Shown one piece after another: positions 23,494 to 34,916 of a stretch of 64,000 bases of DNA (position 1 is the first letter of the stretch; every line of letters begins with the position of its first letter). The position numbers and the translations under genes are program-made. The notes beneath the pieces are model-generated. The model was not told where the DNA came from and made no database searches. It worked only from the letters and a program-made list of their open reading frames with translations. This DNA is from Malus domestica (Eukaryota; Streptophyta; Magnoliopsida; Rosales; Rosaceae): assembly GCF_042453785.1 (NCBI RefSeq), contig NC_091675.1, positions 1,066,501 to 1,130,500 on the forward strand, given 5' to 3'.

Positions 23494-24121
23494 CATGAAT
23501 TTTCAAACATCAATTCATTTGAATTTTCAGACCAAATTAAACACGGTCATAAATTTGAAATTATTCCAATATATAAGCATACCTGTAAACTTGGGTTGGG
23601 CAGGGCTAGCCGTGCTCTGTTCTACCGAAGGAAGAAGACTAGTTCCAGAAGTTGGATTTCTATGAAGTATGAACGACAAATCAAAGCTTGCCGTTTGTGG
23701 CCTTTTTTACTATTATTAGAAGATGGGCCGTCCCGTTCCACAACTCGCATCCAAACCCCAATATATGAAACATATACAATATATATAGCCGAATGAAAAT
23801 TATAAATATAGGGGGTTCATGCATCATGGTGAATATTTTCATGATTCATGGTCGTTTCAAATATCTTACTTTATTTTAAGCGTACCTGATTGGCAGAAAA
23901 CAACAAAAATCTTTGAATTTTGTAGAAGATCATTCTCGGAGAGCCGGAATTGCATCTCTAATGCGTTGTATCATGTTCAACACAAAAAATTAAATTGAAT
24001 CAATAGCATGTATATCAATAAAATAATAAATTAATCATAAAAAATAATGATTAAAACGTAATACTCCCCTTAGTGAATAATAAATTATCTTTATCGCAGT
24101 GTCAAGAACGTGATGATAACG
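23494..24121. other. Former DSE1 upstream sequence and copia-like internal remnant
   Basis: After the solo LTR, the pre-insertion sequence resumes and then grades into the internal side of the copia-like remnant. The 123-codon frame at 23425-23796 is not recognised and starts inside the solo LTR, so it is unlikely to be a gene. The mirror is 16084-16711. Confidence 0.4.
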
Positions 24122-24390
24122 TGTTGTAGGCATAATTTACTAAACAATTATGTAGACCATATAGAGTGAGAGGGTGCGGCATAGAAAGAAGAAGAGATAG
24201 ATGTATAATTGTGAGGTGTGTTTGATTCACCCCATTGTGCCTTTATTTATAGTAGCAGGATAGGTAAAAACCTTTCTATTTAGGTTACAACATTTAATAG
24301 GTAATCAACTCCTAATAGGAATATAAGATACATTCATATATCTACTAGGATTTACACAATCATATTCCTATTCTAAATAGGACTGCAACA
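24122..24390 (-). mobile_element. Truncated copia-like LTR remnant, right arm
   Basis: Mirror of 15815-16083, with the same ends and the same adjoining CGTGATGATAACG on its internal side. Confidence 0.55.
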
Positions 24391-24581
24391 TATTTTATAA
24401 ATATTTTATTTTTGTGTTGTTAAAATCATCTGTAAATGAGGCTTAAAGAAAAAACTGCAAAATTTTATTTTGTAAAGTTAAGTTATTGTCCTTAACTTTT
24501 TTGTTGAGATAGAAGACTAAATTGTATTTTCACCCTCTTCTGATTGATAAAAAAATGTTCTATTAATATGTAGTTGATTTT

Positions 24582-25585
24582 TGTAGCCAAAATGGTGCCT
24601 AAAATTTACATAACATATCACTTTAGTCCCTGAGATTGAAAATCAATAGAAATGGTATCTGAGATTGTCCACCATCCATTATTTTGGTCATTCCGTTAAA
24701 AACTCCGTTAAGTATCTCGAAACTCTTGGCCGGAAGTTTGGGTAATTTTCAAAGCTTTGTAACTCAATCGTTTCTTAACCAAATTCGACCCATAATATAT
24801 CAAAATGAAGATAGGAAAGTGCAGAACAAGATTATACCTATTTGGAAGCCTAATGGTTGACAGAGATGACCACAAAATAGTCTGAAAGGTGACTGGTTTG
24901 AGGGAAAATTGGAAAACTCGCCAGAAACTGGATAAACTTTAGACGTTCATAACTTCTTCAATACTTAACGAAATCGAATGATTCAAAAAATGAAAATCAT
25001 ACTTCTTAATGATACGAAGAGAATGATACCTTTCTTGATGACTAATTCACCGTGTTTTGATCGGAAAATGATTAAAAAGTGGCTAACTCGAGACTAAGAA
25101 AGCCAATTTCGAGCCGTTTTCCGACCAAATACGGCGAGTTAGCCGTCAAGAAAGGTACCATTCTCTTTGTCTCGTTAAGAAGTATGATTTTAATTTCTGA
25201 ATCACTCGATTTTGTTGAGTATTGAATAAGTTATAAACGTTTAAAGTTTACCTAGTTTTCCAGTTTTCCTGCGGACCAGTCACCTTTTAGGCCATTTTCC
25301 GGCCATCTCCATCAACCATTGCGCTTCAAAATAGGTATAATCTTGTTCTACACTTTCCTATCTTCATTTTGATATATTATGGGTCGAATTTGGTTAAGAA
25401 ACAATTAAGTTACGAAACTTTGAAAATTGCCTAAACTTTCTGCCAAGAGCTCCGGAATACTTAACAGAGTTTTTAACGAAATGACCAAAATAATGGATGA
25501 TGGACAATCACATGGACAATTTCTATTGATTTTCAATCTTAGGATCAAATTAATGTGTTATGCAAATTTCAAAGACAATTTTGGC
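24582..25585. mobile_element. Foldback element with ~480-bp inverted repeats, right arm
   Basis: Mirror of 14618-15621. Because the element is itself an inverted repeat, the window holds four related half-copies; the two elements match each other far better than the two halves of one element do. Confidence 0.85.
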
Positions 25586-26238
25586 TAAAAAATAGTTTAA
25601 ATGTAGCCATAGGAATACCATCCAAAGGATCCAGATCCTCTCCGGATCTCTCTCCGGACGCTTCATCTTCACCGTTGGTTGAGATCGTGCGGCCAGAAAT
25701 TTTTTAATCTTCCCTCCTCCCAAAATTTTTACCCCTTTGACGCCCTCCTCTGCCTGACTCTCTCTCTCTCTGTGCCCCTCGCTTCATCCTGTCTCTCTGG
25801 AACTCCCTCTCTCCGAGACCCTTGCCTTTCTTCAATCATCGTGGTCGATCTCATCCAAAAGCAATATGGCTTTTGGTGACAAAGTATGAACGGTGGAATT
25901 GTTTTGTTCACCAAAAAAAAAAAAAAAAGTATGAACGGTGGATGGCATAAACCCGATCGATGTTGCAGCCGGAGCCCCATCTTCCGGTCACACCCATCAT
26001 CGCCGACATCCTCTCTCTCGACCCATTTTCTTCACAGCGGCGAAGACACCAAGCAGGTGAGTTAGTTTCCTATTCTAATTTGAATTTTATCGGATTTTTA
26101 TTTCCTACCCGAAAATGATTTCCTTTTTCGATTAGGTTTCGGATTCGCTGTGTATATAAGTAGGAGATATTCAGTGTTGGATTGCATATTAGAATTTTAG
26201 AATTTTTAATTGCAGTTGGTTGTCCGATTCCTGCGGCC

Positions 26239-27646
26239 ATGGGATCCCAGCCCCTGCCTTCTGCTTCTGATGAGCAGTTGGCATCAAAACTCCTCCTCAT
26301 CAATGATCTGCCTGATGGCGTATTGGTTGAAATCCTTTGCCGACTTCCTTACAAATACGCTCGTCGAAATAAGCGTGTGTGCAAGCGGTGGTTGGCTCTC
26401 ATCTCTAATTCTTATTTTGCTGCCCGCATTTTATGCATGCAAATTGATAGGAACAAACCCATTACGCTGCTGCGTACTCTCTTGTTCTCGAACACTACCG
26501 CCAAACCTTCCCCCGCCGGATTCACCTTTCGTCATATCATCTTCGATGCTCTGCTTTGGAAAACAAGCATTGCAGCTCTTCACCTCATCCCGCGGTTTAA
26601 AGGCACAAAAGAAAAGCTAGTGGTGGCCATGTATAATGACTTAGTTTTGTGCTGCCTGACCAAGGATGATCCACATAAATACTACATATGCAATCCAAAC
26701 GCCCGGCAATGTGTTGCCCTTCCTCCCGCCCCCCCCACACCACAAGATCGCACAAGTGGGATTCATCTGCGATCCCTACTATGCCAGCCAAGAACAAGAT
26801 AATGGTGGCAGTACTGGTACTAGTATAACCACCAATGATGAGTATCGGTGCAGGGTTGTGCGAATTATTCAACTTGGAAACTATTTATCTCAATTTAAGG
26901 TGGACATCTTCTCTTCAGAAACTGGTGAATGGAGAGAATCAGTTGTATCATGTCCACAACAAGGTATTAGTTTTGATTTCACCTTCAACCGTCCAGGCAT
27001 TGCTTACAATGGAAAGTTGTATTGGCCGAGTTATGGTGGCGTTATCGGGTTTGATCCGTTTGCACCGCACAACGGTAACTATGGGTGTCGGTTCATTGAG
27101 TTTGATGAGCCTTTGGACTATACAAAAACGGTTGCGTGTCTAGGGATTTGCCGAGGGCGCCTGCGGATGTGCCAATTACAGACGTGGATGCCACCAGAAA
27201 CATTTTCTAATCCCTATAATGATGGTCGCCCTCTCATTGTATGTGTCTCGGAGTTGAAAGAAGATGAGGCAGCCGGAGGAGGAAGAGTCAAATGGTGTTT
27301 GATACACAAGGCTTCCTTGGACGAATTGGATGTGGGGAAGCATGATTTCCTCAACGATTGTATAAGATTGCGCTACAAGATTCGGGTGCTAGCAGTGGAC
27401 CCGAATGATGGGGATATTTTATACTTGGAGATGGGTGGACACATAATCAAATGCAACATTCAAGCAAGAACTTTAGAGAAACCTAGAGGTCAAAGGTATG
27501 GTCGTAACACTTTTGATTTTTGGCCTTGGAGAGACGTCTGGACATATGTGATTCCATGTTGGCCAACGCCATTGCCTAGAGTTGGACTGCCGCCGCTGTC
27601 CAGAAAAAGAAAAAGAGAAGAAAAACAGGCTGCCATAGTCTCCTAG
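26239..27646 (+). pseudogene. F-box protein gene, frameshifted, right-arm copy
   Basis: Mirror of 12557-13964. ATG 26239 in GCGGCCATGG; F-box at residues 21-62; frame break in the C8 run near 26731-26738; second frame to the stop at 27646. A non-coding exon ends at about 26057 (donor GTGAGT at 26058) and the acceptor TTTTTAATTGCAG is just before 26216, so the transcript has a 5' UTR intron. The visible coding difference from the left copy is Phe for Leu in the stretch after WMPPET. The frameshift is shared, so it is either an ancestral lesion or a homopolymer miscount carried into both arms. Confidence 0.8.
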
Positions 27647-28802
27647 CTAATTTATTTTGATTACTACAGTGACTTATTTTCTGAATTTTTCGGTCACATC
27701 ATGATGTATTAAACTAAACCGTTTTTGTTAAAACATGTTTTGGCCATTCTACATTTCCTTCTCCGATGAGGCGGCTAAGAATGTTGTATGACGAAAATAC
27801 ATTAATCACAATTTAATGGACAAAGAGGTGTATCCGTAGGGATAGGGTGAACACTAATATTATGCTTCTTTCATCATCTTGTAAGGTAAGAGTTATTTTC
27901 CGAGAAATGCTACAAGGTTGTAGAGAAAATTGTTCATAAGTGGAAAGTGGAAAACCCGGGTCAACATTCTAATCATAAGTTTTCGATCCTACTATGAATA
28001 AAGACTTGTATAACATTAGTACACCGCAATTGTAATGTTTAAATAACATAATGTCATGTGTAAATTTATCTCTACAAAATAATGGATGAATAGCACGAAC
28101 GTTGTATTAACAGTGTACTGTATTACGGAAGCTGCTCTAGTGTATTTGGTTTATGACCCTCATTTCACTTAATTCCATTACTAAAATATCAATGCTTTAC
28201 TGAGTTTTGTATCTATGATATATCAAGCTAATTTTCAAACAAACAGAGCAGAAAGCTCTGTTTCTTTTTCTTTTGTTTCTATTTGTGTTGTGTGAGAGAA
28301 ATGACTCAGTGGTGTATGCAAAGTACCAATAACTGCAAAGCACTGCAGCAAACACCAACTCCAATGGGGCCACGACAATGAGATGGCGTGTTCTTTGGCG
28401 CTAGTGAATCAAAATGAAGACTAGTCCAACAACTGCAACTTTCAATCCTCCTTCCAAATCTCCACAATCGCCTCATACTTGATAGCATCGTCCTCGTTCG
28501 CTGTTAAGGGGTGAGATTGAAAAATTGAAAACCGAAAAAAATTGAATTGAATAACGAATCAAAGTTTGAAAAAAACCGTATAAAAATTATTGGTTCATTT
28601 TTGATTTTGTTGATTAAAAAACCAAACCGAATTAAATGAAATATATATTAATTTTATTTATTTATGTTTGTTATTTATTATCTAATCCAAACTTCAAACC
28701 AATCATTAACCCAATTTAGGCTCAAATATGTTGAAAGTCAAACTTTAAGTCCAAATATGTTAAAAAGTCTTATTACCTAGAAACCCTAGCATGTCCTCTA
28801 TA
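27647..28802. other. F-box 3' flank, right arm; no supported gene
   Basis: Mirror of 11401-12556, with the same small unrecognised gene-like piece at 28306-28488 on the minus strand. Confidence 0.4.
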
Positions 28803-29035
28803 TTGTATTTGTTTTATCCTCCTTTTTTTCTCCCCAGCCTCATCTTCTTTCTCTCCCTCTTCTTTTCTTGTATCATTCTCTCCCATTTCTCTCTCTTTTT
28901 CTTCTCCAATCTTCCTCTCTCTCATTTATTTCCCTTTTTTTTTCCCTTCCCTGCCGCATATTCTTTTCTCTCTTCTTTCCCTTTCTCTGTAACTCTGCCT
29001 CTTTCTTCTCACTCATCTTCTCTGTCACATCGCCC
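28803..29035. repeat. CT-rich low-complexity tract, right arm
   Basis: Mirror of 11170-11400. The sequence from about 28869 to 29201 is repeated in the same orientation at 33149-33500. Confidence 0.8.
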
Positions 29036-29038
29036 AAT

Positions 29039-30141
29039 GGAAACTAAAGCTTAAGGAGTTGGAGGACTTAGAGGAGTCCAAGGACTCGGAGGAGTCAGAA
29101 TTTAGGCGATCAATTGTTCCACTAGATTTGCTATTTCTTGGTGAGTGTAATGTCTCTGCAAACTTCTCGTGAAGACATCTCTTTACAGAGGCAAGATTCA
29201 TAGAGGAGTGTATTGTTGAAACTACCTCATTCACAACACAAGGTGTATCCAAATAATTTATTTAAGGAGACGGAGGTTGGGGCTTACCCTCGAGAAGAAG
29301 AGCAAACTAAAGCTTGAGGAACTGGAGGACTCAGAGGTGTCAAAGGACTCGAAGGAGTCGGATCTTAGGTGATCATTGTGCTATGGGGAGGTAACTTTCA
29401 GAATGATCGTCTAACTCTGAATCCTCTGAGTCCTCCGGTTCCTCAAGCTTCAGTTTGCTATGCTTCATAAGGTAAGCCCCAACCTCCGTCTCTTGAAAAA
29501 AATTCTATGTATACATCTATTGTTGTTATCCCATTGTGAGACACAGTGTACTCCTCCACCCCCTTAGAAACAATAATATCTTTGACTTTCAACGATCGGA
29601 GAAAAAACTCTCAATGCTAAGAGAATCGCTCTCTGATCCTCTGCATCTTAGTTTACTTGAAGCGTTTTTGGTACATTATGTCTCTATTTCGATCTTTGGG
29701 TTCTTATCCGCTCTGGATCGTATAAGAACCCAAAGATAAAAAAGAGAGATGGAATCAACCGAAAGCGCTTCAAGTAAACTAAGACGCAGAGGATCAGAGG
29801 ATCAGAGGGCGGTTCTCCGATCGTTGAGAGATTTTTCTCCGATTCGTTAAGAGTCTCACAATGGGCTAATAATAATGGGTGTATCCAAAGAATTAATTTT
29901 TTTTCAGGAGACGGAGGTTGGGGCTTGCGAAACTAAAGCTTGAGGAGCCCGAGGACTTAGAGGACTCGGAGGACTCGGAAGATTCGGAGGTTAGGCAATC
30001 ATTCTGAAAGTTAGCTCCTCACAGCAGAATGATCGCCTAAGCTCCGACTCCTCTGAATCCTTGGACTCCTCTGAGTCCTCCAACTCCTCAAGCTTTAGTT
30101 TGCTCGTTTTTCTCGAGTGTAAGTCCCAACCTCCGTCTCCT
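29039..30141. repeat. Chain of small hairpins, right arm
   Basis: Mirror of 10063-11165, with the same alternating GGAGACGGAGGTTGGGGCTT boundaries and only small indels. Confidence 0.8.
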
Positions 30142-30254
30142 TAAACAAATTATTTGGATACACCTTGCGTTGTGGAAGAGGTAGTTTCAACAATACACTT
30201 TTCTGTGAATCTTGCCTCTGTAGAGATATGTCTTCACGGGAATTTGTAGAGACA

Positions 30255-30740
30255 TTGCACTCACCAAGAAATAGCAAATCTAGTCGAACAATTAAACTAA
30301 ACAAATCAAATTTCACAATCAAGCACATTAAGAAATAGCAAACCTAGTCGAACAAATGAAATTCATAATAAAACACACCAAGAGATAGCAAACCTAGTCA
30401 GACAAATGAAATTTCAGAATGGAATGCACCAAGGAATAGCAAACCTAGTTGAACAATTGAATTGAACAAATCAAATTTCAGAATCAAAAGCACCAAGAAA
30501 TAGCAAACCTAGTCAAGCAAATGAAATTTAGAATCAAATGCACCAAGAGATAGCAAACCTAGTTAAACAGATGAAATTTCAGAATGAAACGCACCAAGAA
30601 ATAGTTAACCTACTCGAACAAATGAAATTTCAAAATGAAACGCACCAAGAATAGTAGTTGAACAATTGAACTAAACAAATTAAATTTCATAATCAAACGC
30701 ACCAAGAAATAGCAAACCTATTCGAACAAATCAAATTTCA
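30255..30740. repeat. ~55-bp minisatellite, right arm
   Basis: Inverse of 9470-9950, seen as repeated CCAAGAAATAGCAAACCTAG words. Confidence 0.85.
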
Positions 30741-31192
30741 GAAACTATAATATAGATATATGATCCAGATCAAATAAGAATACAAAGACCGGAAGAGAGA
30801 CGAAATCTATCGAAAAAAATTCAAGTAAACTAATGAGAGCTTATTCTCCAATCGTTGAGAGCTTATTCTATGAGAGGAAATGGGAGAGATGAGAGAGTCT
30901 TTTTTCTCAAAGATGGAATGGGAGAGATTGCCAGATTGGAGAGAGAGAGAGAAGCAATAGTGACGGTTACAACGTCGAGTATAAGAGCTCCAAGAGCCTA
31001 GTTGACTAGGCAAATTTCTTTTGTTGAAATGGATTGGAGAGAGAACGTGAGAACCAAAAGTGATGGTTACAAATGTACAACGTCGAGTATACCAGCTCCA
31101 AAGCCTAGTTGATTAGGCAAATTCATTTTGTTGCCAAAAGATTTACTCTTTTTCTTCTTAGAGAATTCTAGGGTTTGCTAGAAGGTTTTTAG

Positions 31193-33148
31193 TAGGCCTG
31201 GCAATTCCTAACACGACACAACACGAAATTAACAGGTGTTCGGGTCGACACAATAACGAATTGGGTGGTTATCGGGTAACCCAATAAGCACCTGTTAAGA
31301 TAACGGGTTGGTTCGGATACACGTAGGTAATACGATACACAATAAGCAAAATATTAATTTTATAATTATATAACCCTAAAAAATACTATAATAATTATAC
31401 ATATATATATATATATATTAATTTAACAATTTTATACCCCTAAAAATTATAAAAATTATATATATATATTAAATTAAATTTAAAAAATTGGTGACCATTG
31501 GATCGGCTTAAATATACATACCATTCAATTTCTTAAGTGTTATACGTACATAATAAATAAATTTAAATCTACTTAATAAATATATATATATACCATTGAA
31601 CTTGATGGGATACGAATTCTACAAAACTAATTTCAACAATCCAACCGTCAAACTTGTTTGTATATGCTTCGAGATCGCATCAGCAAAATATCGCAAAAAA
31701 CAAACATTCAGAGATCAAGTAACGGGATAAAACTTTTCGACGATTATAAAACGAAAAATCACGATTTAACGGTTATTTTAACTCCGATTTTGATTATTTT
31801 TTATAGCTACACTCCTCGATCCTATATGAATACAATGAATGAATTTGATCTTCAATTTAAAATATTTACACTAGTGGATACCACACAATCTTATGTTATA
31901 CTTGATGAAAGTATAAATAAACTCTAAGTGTTAGTGAATCTATCGTTTTGATGGGATACGCATCCTACAAAACTAATTTTAACAATCCAACCGTCAAACG
32001 TATTTGTATATGCTTCGAGATCGCATACACCAAAAATCGCAAAAAACAAACATTCAGAGATCAATGAACGAGACAAAACTTTTCGACGGTTATAAACAAA
32101 AAATCACGATTTAACGGTTATTTTAACTTCGATTTTGATGTTTATTTTACAGCTACACTCCTATATGAATACAATGAATTAATTCAATCTTCAATTTAAA
32201 ATTTTTACACTTGTGGATACCACAAATCTTATGTTATACTTAATGAAAGTATAAATAAACTCTAAGGGTTAGTGAATCTATCGTTGTAATGGGATACGCA
32301 TTCTATGAAACTAATTTCAACGATTCAACCGTCAAACTTGTTTGTATATGCTTCGAGATCGCATACGCCAAAAATCGTAAAAAATAAACATTAAGAGATC
32401 AAGTAACAAGACAAAACTTTTCGACGGTTATCAACGAAAAATCACGATTTAATAGTGATTTTAACTCCGATTTTGATGATTTTTTTACAGCTACACTCCT
32501 TGACCCTATATGAATACAACGAATGAATTCAATCTTCAATTTAAAATATTTACACTAGTATGTTATACTTAATAAAAGTATGAATAAACTCTTTTAAGTG
32601 TTAGTAAATCTATTGTTTTGATGGGATATGTATTATACGAAACTAGTTTCAACGATCCAACCGTCAAACATGTTTGTATATAGTTCGAGATCGCATACGC
32701 CAAAAATTGCAAAAAACAAACATTTAGAGATCAAGTAATGGATAAAACGTTTTGACGGTTATAAAACAAAAAATCACTATTTATATTTAACGGTTATTTT
32801 AACTCCGATTTTGATTATTTTTTAGAGTTACACTCCTTGATCCTATATGAATACAATGAATAAATTCGATCTTCAATTTAAAATATTTACACTAGTGGAT
32901 ACCACAAATCTTATGTCATACTCAATGAAAATATAAATAAACTCTAAATGTTAGTGAATCTATGTGATGGGATACACATCCTACGAAACTAATTTCAACA
33001 ATCTAACCGTCAAACTTGTTTGTATATGCTTCGAGATTGTATACACCAGAAATCGCAAAATACAAACATTCAAAGATCAAGTAATGGATAAAACTTTTCG
33101 ACGATTTTAAACGAAAAATCACTATTTAACAGTTATTTTAACTTCGAT
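31193..33148 (-). mobile_element. Inverted, truncated copy of the hAT-like satellite element
   Basis: Begins TAGGCCTGGCAATTCC just after GTTTTTAG (31185-31192), which is the complement of the left arm's target duplication. It continues into four or more 340-bp satellite units in inverse orientation. The far end with TAGGTCTGGCAA is missing: the array stops at 33148 in mid-unit. Confidence 0.75.
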
Positions 33149-33500
33149 TTATTTCCCTTTTTTTTCTTGTCATCATTCTCTCCCATTTCTCTCTCTTTTT
33201 CTTCTCCAATCTTCCTCTCTCCCATTTATTTCCCTTTTTTTTCCCTTCCTTGCCGCATATTCTTTTCTCTCTTCTTTCCTTTCCTTTGTAACTCTGCCTC
33301 TTTCTTCTCACTCATCTTCTCTGTCACATCGTCCAATGGAAACTAAAGCTTAAGGAGTTGGAGGACTTAGAGGAGTCCAAGGACTCGGAGGAGTCAGAAT
33401 TTAGGCGATCAATTGTTCCACTAGATTTGCTATTTCTTGGTGAGTGTAATGTCTCTGCAAACTTCTCGTGAAGACATCTCTTTACAGAGGCAAGATTCAC
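33149..33500 (+). repeat. Third copy of arm-internal GA-rich/hairpin sequence at the right edge
   Basis: Matches 28869-29201 in direct orientation, including the CT-rich tract, the word ACTAAAGCTTAAGGAGTTGG and the ACAGAGGCAAGATTCA end point. It therefore also matches the inverse of the corresponding left-arm part. It forms the junction between the palindrome and the LDL3 upstream DNA. Confidence 0.8.
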
Positions 33501-34916
33501 AATCAAGATAATATAAGCAAGATAATATAAATTCTTTTTTTTCTAACAAAAAAATTAAAAGGAGATTAGCTATTCTCACCACCACTGCCAGGACACATAT
33601 AAATTTATTTTCACAATCAAGATTCTAACCCAATCTTTTAAATAGTATATGAATTCACCACAACACATGTATGAAAATATAGCTTTTAGAAGGCTAGAAA
33701 TTTGAGCATGCAAATTTTCACCCTTTATGAAATTACATGACTAATATCAATTAAAAGTTTGGCAGTATAAAAATGCATGTTAAGAAATACTTGAATTATG
33801 ATGAAGTATTATCTACTATTGAGGGAGCATCACTTGTCAAAACATGAGAGTCCAACATGAGTTTAAAAGATTTTGAATTTCTTCACTCATGAATCAACAA
33901 TTAATTTTGAGTTGGATGATTTTGTTATGATATTATATTAAAGTTAAATTATTCACGTAGCTGACCTAATATTCTAATTAGAGTTAAGTTGTTTATGTGT
34001 TAATCTAACATATTTAACGATTTTATGTGCTCTCACATTACCAAATACTCACAAATAGACATTAATGTTATCGTTATTAAACTATCAAAGATAGACAATT
34101 GATGTTAACGTCATTAAACTATCAAAGATACTTATACAACGTGTTTTTCCCTTCCAAAATGGCAATTAGATTACTAAATAATAATTGTTTAGAAAAGAAT
34201 CATAATTAAGTGGTGACATCCGTAGTTGTCTGCTCCCCCGCACACTCTCGTTTCTCATACAAATCGTGTCGGGCCAAAAATCCCTCCCCAATACGTTCAC
34301 CTTTTTATTTTCCTTTTCTTTTTATTTCCACCCCGTTTAATTTCTCCCGCGGCGCACTTTATACAGCCGACCTTCCCAATTTTCCTACTCAACGCTGACG
34401 TGCTCACTTCACTCCCTTCGTCGAATCCATTAACGCCACCGCGGTAGAGCTCCGCCGCACACAGGTCTGACCTCCGCCACCCCTCTCTTTTACTCCCAGT
34501 AGGCCTTAGTAACTGGATGAAAAACCGTAGGTAGATTTCGTATTTTTTAATTCTTTTTTTCTTCTTCTGTATTTTCAATGGTAGAATTTCTCGATTGAGG
34601 ACTTAGAGTAGAGGGAGGCCATTGGCAGAATGCGGAGAGGAGCTTACTCGTTGGCAGAAGCTTATCGAGGATTTGAATTTTGCAAGTTTTAGAATTGTGA
34701 ATGTTTGTGTTTGTCTGCGATTTGATGGGTGTTCGGATTTCTAGGGGTGGTTTCAATTTATGATGATTGTAGCTGCATTGCTCAAGGGCGGGGTGCATGT
34801 GAATCATGAGCCTTAATTTTTTGACAATAGAGAAGTGGAAGGTGATGATTGGTTTCCCTGATTTGGGCACTGAAGCTGGATTAGGGTTATGAACGACTCC
34901 GTTTTCGTAAAAAGAT
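33501..34916. other. Upstream region and 5' leader of LDL3-like pseudogene
   Basis: 33501-34200 is AT-rich with nothing recognised. From about 34200 the base composition rises in C and T, as in a plant 5' leader. Short frames here (34210-34447) are compositional. The transcription start cannot be placed. Confidence 0.5.

Larger units (their letters stand above)
20103..33148 (-). repeat. Giant inverted repeat, right arm
   Basis: Inverse of the left arm; see its entry for paired landmarks. It is about 1.4 kb shorter because it has only one unit of the left arm's 2-kb tandem duplication. The arm ends abruptly at about 33148 inside a satellite unit and is joined there to a further copy of arm-internal GA-rich sequence. 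Confidence 0.9.
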
